From NCBI RefSeq assembly GCF_003697345.1, contig NZ_RFLY01000003.1, forward strand, positions 62,001 through 126,000: a DNA stretch of 64,000 nucleotides, given 5' to 3'. The notes beneath the pieces were generated by a model. The model was not told the origin of the DNA and did not search any database. It was given only the letters and a program-made list of their open reading frames with translations. Below, piece by piece: positions 41,150 to 49,110 of the stretch. The position numbers and the translations under genes were made by a program. Source of the DNA: Solilutibacter pythonis. GTDB lineage: Bacteria; Pseudomonadota; Gammaproteobacteria; Xanthomonadales; Xanthomonadaceae. Position 1 is the first letter of the stretch; each line of letters starts with the position of its first letter.

Positions 41150-41160
41150 GTCGGCCTGGC

Positions 41161-44058
41161 TCAGCGCGAGAGCGCGCCATGTTGTTGTTGCTGCTGTTGT
41201 TGCGCCCACGCCTGCGCCTGCCGGGCCTGTTCCCGCGTCTCTTCGCACAGGGCTTCCAGGCTCTGTGCCAGCGGCTGGGTCGCCGCCTCGATCGTATCCA
41301 CCGAAGCGGTGGCGTTGAGCGCGTCGTTGTCGGGATGTCGCCAAGTGGCGACCAGCCGTTGCCCGTCCCGGGTGGGCACGATGGCCTCGATGGCCGGCAG
41401 CCGGTTGCGCTGGGCTTCGTGGGCGATGGCGCCGGCCATCCGTTCCATGTCCAAGTCATCCCAGTAACCAGCCACGTCCGGGCCAAGCCGTTCCAGATGT
41501 TGCACGGCCTGCGCGAACAGGGGATGGTCGCGTCCGGGCAGCCGCTGCAAGCGATCCCGTTCCCGGGCTTTCGATTCTTCGGCGAAGCGTTGGCCGAATG
41601 CCGAGGCTTCCATGGCGCGGCACGCCGCGCTCATCGCCTGTTCGTCGCCCTGGGCCGTCGCCGCGATGTACTGGGCGACCAGCGCGTCGGATTGCGTGTC
41701 CGCCTCACGCGCTGGCGACCGGGCCGCCGCCGGCCTGCCGTGGCCGGGCAGGCGCATGGGCGCGGCATGGCCGGGGTTGGCCGGGGGCGGCGTGGAGACT
41801 TCATTGGGCGGGGCGGCCGGCATGCGTTGGCGTTCTTCGGCGCGCTGGATCTCTTCCGTCGTGGTCATCGCGGCAATGGCATAGGTCTTGCCATCGGCGG
41901 CCAGGCGCAGGCTGGCGATCGGGCTGTCCAGGGCGTAGCGGCCATCGGCGTTGGGGCGCAGTTGCAAGGCGGTGGTGCCCGGGTCCAGCCCGTGGCTGCG
42001 CCAAGTGGCCTCGACAGCGGCGGCGCTGGCCGTCAGCCGGGCCGCGTCCGGCGCAAGACCCGCGTTCGCGTAGGCGCCGGTCACGGCATCGCGCAGGCGG
42101 GCCTCGGGGGTCATCGGCGGTGGCGTCTCGACAGGACGCGGCTCGGGCAGCGTGGCGCGCACGACTTCCCGGGTGGCATCGAGTTCCTGGCGCAAAGCGC
42201 CGCGCGCGGTGCTGTCGTCAATCAGGCCATCGCTGAGCCAGTCGCCGTTGCGTTGGCGCTGGTAGCGCTGGCCATCGGAGGCGATCAGGCTGTCGAGGTC
42301 GGTACGCGCCTGACGCACGGCGTCCGGCATCGGGCCATAGGCGGCCCAGCCGTGGCGGACGTAAGCCTCCTCGTAGCGCGCGGCGATGGCGGCCGGGCTG
42401 TGGGCGGCGTTCTCGCGCAGGGTGGCGGCCGCCGCGCGGTCGAGCGCCGCCGCACGCTCCGGGTCGGCCACGTCGGTACGACGCGGGCTCAGGCCGCGCT
42501 CGACATAGGCGATGGTCACTTCGCGCCGCCATTCGGCTTGCTCGGCCTGGTAAACCCAGGGGGCCGGGAAAGCGCTGGGCGGGTCGGTGGCGGCACTCGC
42601 CTGCACGAACGGGTCGCGCGGCCTGGGCGGGGCCCCCAGCACCAACTCGGCCGAGGTGCTGCTGGCCTGGTAATTGAGTTGGTTGGCCAGGGCCGGCGAG
42701 GCGCGCAGCAAGCCGGGGGTCGGGTTGTCGATTTGATCGAGGCTGGCGTCGATGGGCACCCGGCGTTGCCAGCCTTGGTCGGGGGCATTCGGGTCGTAGT
42801 GCCAGACGTGGCCCTGCCCATCCGGCTGGCGATGGATGCGGCGGTGATCAGTCCATTCGGCCAGTTGGTCGCCAGCCAGGACGCCAACGACGCCGCCAGC
42901 CGCGCCGGTGAGCAGCAGCCCCGGGCCGGTCTCGACCCCGACGGCGGCGCCCACCGTCATGCCCAGGCCGGCGCCGGCAAAGCCGCCGACGCTGCGCGAG
43001 CCGAAGTGGATCAGTTCGGATTCGGCGGCGGTGGCGTTGCCTTGCCCTTGCAGCCGCCGGTAGGTGCGCGCGGTATCGGCGGCCTCGTGGGCGTCCAAGG
43101 CCAGGCCGACAATGCCCAGCGCGCTGCCGGCGCGAAGGCGGGTAGGCCGGATGCGGGTGAGGTGATCGACATCGACCGCTTCCACCGCGGTGCGCTCGAC
43201 GCGTTCCACCACCTGGTGGGTGCTGCGCTCGGCCAGCAGATTGCCGCGAGTGTAGGCATCGACGCGGGGATTGTCGGGCAGGTTTTGCGGCAGATCGCGG
43301 TGCCAGCCCTGCTGCTCGCGCCAGCCGTCGCGCAGGCCCTGGGTAATGGCCGGGTCTTTGAGGCGGGCTTCGCGGGCGGCCGTCAGCGCCGCGCCGGCCG
43401 GCCGGGGGTCGTGACGGCTGTCGTAGAGCTCGGCGCCTTCGCGGTTGAAGAGCCGGATCGGGGCGTTGGTGTTTGCGTGGATCGTATCCAGGCTGGCGGG
43501 CAGCTTGTCGTAGATCGACTCGCGGGCGGCCGCGGGAACGTGACGGCCGTGGCCCTTGGCATCTAACGATTCACCGAATCTCTTGTTAACGCCTAGTTCG
43601 CTTTCGAGCCGGTGCGCGGCGACGGCACGCACTTCGACTTCATAGCCTTGAGCTTGCAGGTCGTTTATCAGTTCGGACGCCCATGTGCCGTCGCTGAGCG
43701 TGGTGTCGAAGATGAGGTTTTTCTTGCCGGAGACGGTGGCTTTGAGCAGTTCGTCGGCCCACTGGCTCGCATCGGGGTGAGTGTCGCCAGACCACGTGTA
43801 GGGGTGGGTTCGCCGGAATTCTTTGGCCTGGGGATGGAATTCACGGAGGGCATCGGGATCAACGGTGATGACATCACCATGTAGCTCAGCTTTAGCTACG
43901 TCACTTAATCTGCCCTTACCTGAGCCGGGTTGGCCTGCAAGAATGATAGCCTGGGGGTTGTCGAGGCTGGACTTTCTTGAGAGTTTGTAATCGAAAAGGA
44001 TTTCCTCCCGAAAAATGCGCGCATGCTCTGGTGAACTTAAGATGCTTTGTTCGTTCAT
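41161..44058 (-). CDS. zeta-toxin / XVIPCD fusion, putative type IV secretion effector
   Basis: Protein of 965 residues. Residues 35-215 form a zeta-toxin kinase: Walker A AGQPGSGKG (41-49), catalytic Asp67 in ITVDPDALREFHP, LIFDTTLSDG (115-124) and RFGESLDAKGHGRHVP (160-175). Known zeta toxins phosphorylate UDP-GlcNAc and poison cell-wall synthesis. A Gly/Ala-rich hydrophobic segment lies at about 350-410 and a long Ala/Arg-rich middle follows. Residues 844-965 match XVIPCD: HPLFAQAVQHLERL, AGAIAHEAQRNRLPAIEAIV, VDTIEAATQPLAQSLEAL and a Gln-rich tail. XVIPCD directs effectors to VirD4 of the antibacterial T4SS in xanthomonads. ATG 44058 overlaps the stop of an upstream small gene (ATGA), the expected immunity arrangement. 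No T4SS genes are in the window. Confidence 0.82.
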   Translation of the reverse strand: MNEQSILSSPEHARIFREEILFDYKLSRKSSLDNPQAIILAGQPGSGKGRLSDVAKAELHGDVITVDPDALREFHPQAKEFRRTHPYTWSGDTHPDASQWADELLKATVSGKKNLIFDTTLSDGTWASELINDLQAQGYEVEVRAVAAHRLESELGVNKRFGESLDAKGHGRHVPAAARESIYDKLPASLDTIHANTNAPIRLFNREGAELYDSRHDPRPAGAALTAAREARLKDPAITQGLRDGWREQQGWHRDLPQNLPDNPRVDAYTRGNLLAERSTHQVVERVERTAVEAVDVDHLTRIRPTRLRAGSALGIVGLALDAHEAADTARTYRRLQGQGNATAAESELIHFGSRSVGGFAGAGLGMTVGAAVGVETGPGLLLTGAAGGVVGVLAGDQLAEWTDHRRIHRQPDGQGHVWHYDPNAPDQGWQRRVPIDASLDQIDNPTPGLLRASPALANQLNYQASSTSAELVLGAPPRPRDPFVQASAATDPPSAFPAPWVYQAEQAEWRREVTIAYVERGLSPRRTDVADPERAAALDRAAAATLRENAAHSPAAIAARYEEAYVRHGWAAYGPMPDAVRQARTDLDSLIASDGQRYQRQRNGDWLSDGLIDDSTARGALRQELDATREVVRATLPEPRPVETPPPMTPEARLRDAVTGAYANAGLAPDAARLTASAAAVEATWRSHGLDPGTTALQLRPNADGRYALDSPIASLRLAADGKTYAIAAMTTTEEIQRAEERQRMPAAPPNEVSTPPPANPGHAAPMRLPGHGRPAAARSPAREADTQSDALVAQYIAATAQGDEQAMSAACRAMEASAFGQRFAEESKARERDRLQRLPGRDHPLFAQAVQHLERLGPDVAGYWDDLDMERMAGAIAHEAQRNRLPAIEAIVPTRDGQRLVATWRHPDNDALNATASVDTIEAATQPLAQSLEALCEETREQARQAQAWAQQQQQQQHGALSR

Positions 44059-44402
44059 TGAGAGCTCCGGATGCTTAAATAGGCTTTAAGGTCGGATAAA
44101 AGACCCATGTCAGCACGTGCCGCACTGAACACATGCCTCTTGTTTCTGGCATATGCCACTGCCTCCGCATCACCACTTTCCTCCGCGGCTTCCAACTCAT
44201 CCCGGGCTTCTGAGATGAAGGTTTCAAGGGCACTTTCAAGCACCCATATCGCAACATCGAAAGGGTCAACACCGGGGTGTTTTCTTGAGGCAACTCGGAT
44301 CAGGTCATCTTGCAGATTTTTAATGTGCTCCGGGTAGTCCTTGAGCATCTCGCGGAGTTGCTGTGGCACGGGCGGCGGGGGAGGCATCGGCATGTCGAAC
44401 AT
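44055..44402 (-). CDS. putative immunity/antitoxin protein, copy next to the intact effector
   Basis: Protein of 115 residues, mostly helical and acidic, no signal peptide, opening MFDMPMPPPPPVPQQLREML. Its stop overlaps the effector start by ATGA, so it is translated first and coupled, as antitoxins usually are. The opening, a DYPEH segment and an ELEAAEESGDAE segment are shared with the other four copies. Residues 27-50 and the last 30 residues differ. A cytosolic location fits protection against a cytosolic UDP-GlcNAc kinase. Not recognisable as the classical epsilon antitoxin; the role is inferred from position. Confidence 0.65.
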   Translation of the reverse strand: MFDMPMPPPPPVPQQLREMLKDYPEHIKNLQDDLIRVASRKHPGVDPFDVAIWVLESALETFISEARDELEAAEESGDAEAVAYARNKRHVFSAARADMGLLSDLKAYLSIRSSQ

Positions 44403-44417
44403 CTCTTCGTGCGGCGC

Positions 44418-44762
44418 TCAGGTGTACGTATGAAAGTAATTCGAGAGATCATCTAAAGCATAAATGCCCTGATGACGTGCCCGTCCCATCAACAGCTCTT
44501 TGGACTTTGCCCGCGCAATGACCTCCACATCACCACTTTCCTCCGCGGCTTCCAATTCGTCCCGAACCTCGGAGACAAAGGTTTCCAAGCACCCCTCAAG
44601 CAGCCAGATCGCCCGCTCGAAAGGCGGTGTGCCTCTCATCGGTTTTTCAATAATCCGGTTCAGGGTCTGCTGCAATCGTTCGACATGCTCCGGGTAGTCC
44701 TTGAGCATCTCGCGAAGTTGCCGTGGCACGGGCGGCGGGGGCGGCATCGGCATGTCGGACAT
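44418..44762 (-). CDS. putative immunity protein, tandem copy A
   Basis: Protein of 114 residues (MSDMPMPPPPPVPRQLREML), identical to copy B. The true start may be the third ATG (MPMPPPPP), which has better spacing from GAAGAG; an in-frame GTG at 44777 directly after the previous stop is also possible. It lies in one of three 360-bp direct repeats. The C-terminal half (AKSKELLMGRARHQGIYALD) differs from the copy next to the intact effector. Confidence 0.65.
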   Translation of the reverse strand: MSDMPMPPPPPVPRQLREMLKDYPEHVERLQQTLNRIIEKPMRGTPPFERAIWLLEGCLETFVSEVRDELEAAEESGDVEVIARAKSKELLMGRARHQGIYALDDLSNYFHTYT

Positions 44763-44777
44763 CTCTTCGTGCGGCAC

Positions 44778-45122
44778 TCAGGTGTACGTATGAAAGTAAT
44801 TCGAGAGATCATCTAAAGCATAAATGCCCTGATGACGTGCCCGTCCCATCAACAGCTCTTTGGACTTTGCCCGCGCAATGACCTCCACATCACCACTTTC
44901 CTCCGCGGCTTCCAATTCGTCCCGAACCTCGGAGACAAAGGTTTCCAAGCACCCCTCAAGCAGCCAGATCGCCCGCTCGAAAGGCGGTGTGCCTCTCATC
45001 GGTTTTTCAATAATCCGGTTCAGGGTCTGCTGCAATCGTTCGACATGCTCCGGGTAGTCCTTGAGCATCTCGCGAAGTTGCCGTGGCACGGGCGGCGGGG
45101 GCGGCATCGGCATGTCGGACAT
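44778..45122 (-). CDS. putative immunity protein, tandem copy B
   Basis: Identical in protein and DNA to copy A over the full 360-bp unit, apart from the end bases of the array. Perfect identity means a very recent duplication or ongoing gene conversion. An in-frame GTG abuts the preceding stop (TGA-GTG at 45137). Confidence 0.65.
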   Translation of the reverse strand: MSDMPMPPPPPVPRQLREMLKDYPEHVERLQQTLNRIIEKPMRGTPPFERAIWLLEGCLETFVSEVRDELEAAEESGDVEVIARAKSKELLMGRARHQGIYALDDLSNYFHTYT

Positions 45123-45137
45123 CTCTTCGTGCGGCAC

Positions 45138-45482
45138 TCAGGTGTACGTATGAAAGTAATTCGAGAGATCATCTAAAGCATAAATGCCCTGATGACGTGC
45201 CCGTCCCATCAACAGCTCTTTGGACTTTGCCCGCGCAATGACCTCCACATCACCACTTTCCTCCGCGGCTTCCAACTCGTCCCAGACCTCGGAGACAAAG
45301 GTTTCCAAGCACCCCTCAAGCAGCCAGATCGCCCGCTCGAAAGGCGGTGTACCTCTCATCGGTTTTTCAATAATCCGGTTCAGGGTCTGCTGCAATCGTT
45401 CGACATGCTCCGGGTAGTCCTTGAGCATCTTGCGGAGTTGCCGTGGCACGGGCGGCGGGGGAGGCATCGGCATGTCGGACAT
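45138..45482 (-). CDS. putative immunity protein, tandem copy C
   Basis: Third 360-bp unit, 114 residues, with a few substitutions against A and B (QLRKM for QLREM, EVWDEL for EVRDEL). Its upstream flank (ACCTTGTATAAGACC) matches that of copy D rather than A/B, so it is the unit at the junction with the broken zeta-toxin fragment. Confidence 0.65.
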   Translation of the reverse strand: MSDMPMPPPPPVPRQLRKMLKDYPEHVERLQQTLNRIIEKPMRGTPPFERAIWLLEGCLETFVSEVWDELEAAEESGDVEVIARAKSKELLMGRARHQGIYALDDLSNYFHTYT

Positions 45483-45536
45483 CTCTTCGTGCGGCGCTCA
45501 GGTCTTATACAAGGTTTCTGAACGTAGTGTCAACGA

Positions 45537-45884
45537 TCAGCATTTCTTGCCGGAGACGGTGGCTTCGAGCAGTTCGTCGGCCCATTGACTCGCATCGGGG
45601 TGAGTGTCGCCAGACCACGTGTAGGGGTGGGTTCGCTGGAATTCTTTGGCCTGGGGGTGGAAATTACGAAGCTCGTTAGGATCAATCGGCACAACGTTAT
45701 AAAAGAACTCTGCTTTAGCCGACTTGACGAGCCCACCTTTACCAGAGCCCGGTTGGCCGCCCAACAAAATTGCTTTGGGCCTTTCATACGAGTTCGCGGT
45801 ACGCAACCCACTCTCCGGAAGGATTCGTTCTGCAAGAATACGAGCATGCCTTTCAGGCTCAAGATGACCTGTGAGCCCATTCAT
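45537..45884 (-). pseudogene. truncated zeta-toxin N-terminus, fragment 1
   Basis: 115 codons. Residues 1-70 (MNGLTGHLEPERHARILAER ... Walker A GGQPGSGKGG) differ from the intact effector, whereas from FHPQAKEF through ATVSGKK it is nearly identical to it. The frame ends in Cys-stop where the intact gene reads GKKNLIFDTTLS. The bases after the stop read MLIVDTTFR in the next frame, so one base was lost in the A-run. After that the sequence leaves toxin homology and leads into copy C. ATG 45884 overlaps the stop of copy D by 4 bp, as in the intact pair. Confidence 0.85.
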
Positions 45885-46243
45885 TTGAAAGCCTCCTTAT
45901 ATGCTTGGAAGTAGGCCCATAGATCCTCCAAATTCAACATACCCCCACCGCCAGACCGTGCACGGAACATCAGTCGTATCTTCTCTTCGGCCGGCGCAAT
46001 GGCCTCCGCATCACCACGCTCCTCCGCAGCGTCCAACTCGTCCCGGGCCTCGAAGATAAAGGTTTCCAAGCACCCCTCAAGCAGCCAGATCGCCCGCTCG
46101 AAAGGCGGTGTACCTCTCATCGGTTTTTCAATAATCCGGTTCAGGGTCTGCTGCAATCGTTCGACATGCTCCGGGTAGTCCTTGAGCATCTTGCGGAGTT
46201 GCCGTGGCACGGGCGGCGGGGGAGGCATCGGCATGTCGGACAT
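45881..46243 (-). CDS. putative immunity protein, copy D
   Basis: 120 residues from MSDMP. The first about 62 residues equal copies A-C (KMLKDYPEHVERLQQTLNRI, PPFERAIWLLEGCLETF). The rest (EERGDAEAIAPAEEKIRLMF onward, ending AYFQAYKEAFK) is different, giving a conserved head with a variable tail. It overlaps zeta fragment 1 by ATGA, so it was that toxin's partner. Confidence 0.65.
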   Translation of the reverse strand: MSDMPMPPPPPVPRQLRKMLKDYPEHVERLQQTLNRIIEKPMRGTPPFERAIWLLEGCLETFIFEARDELDAAEERGDAEAIAPAEEKIRLMFRARSGGGGMLNLEDLWAYFQAYKEAFK

Positions 46244-46297
46244 CTCTTCGTGCGGCGCCCAGGTCTTGTACAAGGTTTCTGAGCGTAGTGTCAACGA

Positions 46298-46468
46298 TCA
46301 GCATTTCCTGCCGGAGACGGTGGCTTCGAGCAGTTCGTCGGCCCATTGACTCGCATCGGGGTGAATGTCGCCAGACCACGTGTAGGGGTGGGTCCGCTGG
46401 AATTCTTTGGCCTGGGGGTGGAATTCACGGAGGGCATCGGGATCGCCGGTAACTGCATTGCCATGCAA
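46298..46468 (-). pseudogene. zeta-toxin remnant, fragment 2
   Basis: About 55 codons in the toxin frame, from LHGNAVTGDPDALREFHP to ATVSGRKC-stop, corresponding to residues 59-113 of the intact effector. The 5' end is lost: upstream sequence is unrelated and has no P-loop. The 3' end breaks with the same base loss and the same downstream junction as fragment 1, so the two breaks are copies of one event. Confidence 0.8.
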
Positions 46469-46632
46469 TACCCGGCGCAGGGTTCCGGGTGCGGAACTTT
46501 TCGTATTTTGGAATGGTTCCCGCGAGGCTCGCCCGCCTCGATTTTCATTATTCCGTTGGAAATCCCAATCTCCACGTTACGCGCCGAGCCATATTTACCA
46601 GCCGTGTGCTGCACGCCAGATTCCGATTTTCA

Positions 46633-47286
46633 TCATCGAGCGATGCCGGCATTTTCGCCGTCATGCATGAAATGACCTTCGCGCAGGAAGCGGCTGGCCT
46701 GAGTCACCGCGACATCGGAGAAAATCAGGCCGCTGTGGCTGGCGTGGATCGTCACGTGATCGGTCAGGCCGTCGATACGGGTTTCCGGTAACGCCACCGT
46801 GCCATCGTGGGCGCAGTCGAATTTCGCCACCACGCCGCCCAATCCGAGCGGTCTGCACCCGGCGACCATCCCGACTTCGATACCCGGCGGCAGCATGCGC
46901 GCGCCCTCCAGCAGCAGCGGCAAATGCCGGCCCAGCAGTTTGCCGCCGGCGGGAATCCGTGTCCGCACGCCATCGGCGGCGCGGCTGCCGGCCAGCGGCG
47001 TGCCGAGGCAGACGATGCGGCCGAGCCGCTCGCCGCCGACGCGCGCGGCCGCCCGCAAGGCCAGCAATCCGCCCAGGCTGTGGGCGACGACGTGGCTGCC
47101 GGGACGGGTGGTGAATTCCTCCGCCAGCCGTTCCACCACACTGTCGGTATCTTCCAGCAGGCTGTAATAGCCGAGCGGCGCGGCATCGAACCCCCGGCTC
47201 TTCAGCCGGGTGGCGAACCAGCGCATCGCCGGCGCGTGCATCCACAGGCCGTGCAGCAGGACGACGCGGGGTGGGGCTGAAGACAT
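46633..47286 (-). CDS. alpha/beta hydrolase (lipase-like)
   Basis: Protein of 217 residues with the oxyanion-hole motif VVLLHGLW, nucleophile elbow VAHSLGGLLAL, and candidate catalytic Asp/His near FDCAHDGTVALPE and IHASHSGLIFS. No signal peptide. Resembles small PGAP1-like or esterase/lipase family hydrolases; substrate unknown. It lies between the toxin locus and the GNAT-proA-proB genes. Confidence 0.82.
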   Translation of the reverse strand: MSSAPPRVVLLHGLWMHAPAMRWFATRLKSRGFDAAPLGYYSLLEDTDSVVERLAEEFTTRPGSHVVAHSLGGLLALRAAARVGGERLGRIVCLGTPLAGSRAADGVRTRIPAGGKLLGRHLPLLLEGARMLPPGIEVGMVAGCRPLGLGGVVAKFDCAHDGTVALPETRIDGLTDHVTIHASHSGLIFSDVAVTQASRFLREGHFMHDGENAGIAR

Positions 47287-47308
47287 GCCGGGCGATGCCG
47301 CGCGCGCC

Positions 47309-47842
47309 TCAGAGGGATTTGCGCAGGATGAACTCAAGGTCGCGCGCCGCGCCGACGGCGTAGAAATACTCGCCGGCCTTCTCGTAGCCGTGGCGGGCGT
47401 AGAACCGTTGCGCACCGAGGTTCTCGCTCCACACGCCGACCCAGATCGCCGCCGGGCCGTTGCGGCGCATCCAGTGTTCGGCCTCGGCAAACAGCTTGGC
47501 GCCCCAGCCGCCGTTTTGCATCGGTTGGCGCAGATAGAGCCGCTTCAGCTCCAGGTCGCCCGGCCGCACTTCGTCGTGCGGCAGGCCGCAGGGGCCGGCG
47601 AAGACGTAGCCCCAGGCGTCGCCTGGGGTGTCTTCCAGCAGCCAGGCGGCGGCGCCCTGCTCTTCCAGCGCATCGCGGTATTTCTCCGGCGCATAGGTGG
47701 AATCGAGATACCAGGCCAGGTCTTCCGGCGTGTAGAGATGACCGAAGGTATCGACGAAGGTGTCGCGGGAGATCGCCGAGAGGAGGTCGGCATCGGCGGC
47801 GGTGGCGCGACGGATTCGCGGGGAGTTCGATGAGGCATTCAT
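47309..47842 (-). CDS. GNAT-family N-acetyltransferase
   Basis: Protein of 177 residues. [27 protein letters not shown] is the core acetyl-CoA-binding region and [19 protein letters not shown] the C-terminal GNAT block. Substrate unknown. ATG 47842 overlaps the proA stop, so it is co-translated with proline genes. Confidence 0.85.
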   Translation of the reverse strand: MNASSNSPRIRRATAADADLLSAISRDTFVDTFGHLYTPEDLAWYLDSTYAPEKYRDALEEQGAAAWLLEDTPGDAWGYVFAGPCGLPHDEVRPGDLELKRLYLRQPMQNGGWGAKLFAEAEHWMRRNGPAAIWVGVWSENLGAQRFYARHGYEKAGEYFYAVGAARDLEFILRKSL

Positions 47843-49110
47843 GCTTGCAGTTCGGGGTGGCGTATCTGGCCTTCGCCGACGACGACGAAGCGCTCGATGG
47901 TGAGGGAATCCGCGCCCATCGGCCCGTAGGCGTGCAGGCGGGTGGTGGAAATGCCGATTTCGGCGCCAAGGCCGAGTTCGCCGCCATCGTTGAAGCGCGA
48001 GGAGGCGTTGACCATCACCGCCGAGGCGCGCGTGCCGCGTATGAAGGCTTCGGCGGCGGCGGGCTCCGCGGTGGCGATGACCTCGGTGTGGTCGGAGCCG
48101 TGGCGGGCGATGTGGGCCAGCGCGGCGTCGAGGTCGTCGACCACGCGCACGGCGATGATCGGCGCGAGGAATTCGGCGGCGTAATCGGCCTCGGTCGCGG
48201 CGCCGATGCCGTCGTCGAACGCGCGCGCGCGTTCGCAGCCGCGCACCTCGATGCCATGCGCGGCCAGCGCCCGCAAGGCCGGGGGCAGGAAGGCATCGGC
48301 GATGTCGGCGTGCACCAGCAGGGTCTCCAGGGCGTTGCAGACGCCCGGGCGCGAGGCTTTTCCGTCGATCAAGAGGCGCAATGCCGTGGCCGGATCGGCG
48401 GCACGATCGACGTACAGATGGCAGACGCCCTTGTAGTGCTTGATGACCGGCACCCGCGCATGCTCGGCGACGAAACGGATCAACGATTCGCCGCCGCGCG
48501 GGATGGCGAGATCGACGAGATCGGATAGTTGCAGCAGCTCCACCACATGCGTGCGCGCCGTGTCCTCGACCAGGCTCACGGCGGCCTGCGGCAGGCCCAG
48601 CGCGCGCAGGGCGCGATGCAGGCGGGCGGCGATGGCGGCATTGCTGGCGCGCGCCTCGGAGCCTCCGCGCAGCAGCACCGCGTTGCCGGCCTTGAGGCAG
48701 AGCGCGGCGGCATCGGCGGTGACGTTGGGCCGCGATTCGTAGATCATCGCGACGAGGCCGAGCGGCAGCCGGCGGCGCTCCACCACGATGCCGTTCGGAC
48801 GCGTCTCGCGCGCGCCGGTCTTCGCCAGCGGGTCGGGCTGAGCGGCGATGGTGTCGAGCGCGGCGGCGATCGCTTCGACCCGCGCCGCATCCAGCCGCAG
48901 CCGATCCCGCATCGCCGGCGACAGCCCGGCCGTGGCGGCGCGCGCCATGTCCTGGGCGTTGGCGGCCAGGATCGCCTCCTCTCCGGCGCGCAATTCCGCC
49001 GCCATGCGTTCGATCAGGCGCTGGCGGCGCTCGCCATCGGTCATCGCCATCGTCCGCGCGGCCTCGCGAGCCGCCTCGGCCAGCCCGCGCACATAGCCTT
49101 CGGCCATCAT
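47839..49110 (-). CDS. proA: gamma-glutamyl phosphate reductase
   Basis: NADPH-dependent reduction of glutamyl 5-phosphate to glutamate 5-semialdehyde in proline synthesis. The 423-residue aldehyde-dehydrogenase-fold protein shows [46 protein letters not shown] and the catalytic Cys in [15 protein letters not shown]. Two adjacent ATGs (49110, 49107) overlap the proB stop. Confidence 0.96.
   Translation of the reverse strand: MMAEGYVRGLAEAAREAARTMAMTDGERRQRLIERMAAELRAGEEAILAANAQDMARAATAGLSPAMRDRLRLDAARVEAIAAALDTIAAQPDPLAKTGARETRPNGIVVERRRLPLGLVAMIYESRPNVTADAAALCLKAGNAVLLRGGSEARASNAAIAARLHRALRALGLPQAAVSLVEDTARTHVVELLQLSDLVDLAIPRGGESLIRFVAEHARVPVIKHYKGVCHLYVDRAADPATALRLLIDGKASRPGVCNALETLLVHADIADAFLPPALRALAAHGIEVRGCERARAFDDGIGAATEADYAAEFLAPIIAVRVVDDLDAALAHIARHGSDHTEVIATAEPAAAEAFIRGTRASAVMVNASSRFNDGGELGLGAEIGISTTRLHAYGPMGADSLTIERFVVVGEGQIRHPELQA

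Larger units (their letters stand above)
44418..45497. repeat. three tandem 360-bp repeats carrying immunity genes
   Basis: Units start at 44418, 44778 and 45138. The first two are identical by eye across 360 bp. The third differs at about a dozen positions (for example 45277, 45284-45285, 45351, 45431-45435, 45462). Confidence 0.95.

Noticed and set aside
41122-43566. Long plus-strand frame opposite the zeta/XVIPCD gene
   Set aside because: Gly/Arg/Val-rich antisense shadow with no motif; the minus-strand protein has clear domains.
44055-46243. Classical epsilon antitoxin identity for the small genes
   Set aside because: The proteins are longer and open with a poly-proline segment unlike epsilon or PezA; the immunity role rests on position only.
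40643-46468. Insertion sequence or integron as carrier of the toxin array
   Set aside because: No transposase, integrase, terminal inverted repeats or attC-like sites were seen; tandem duplication explains the pattern.
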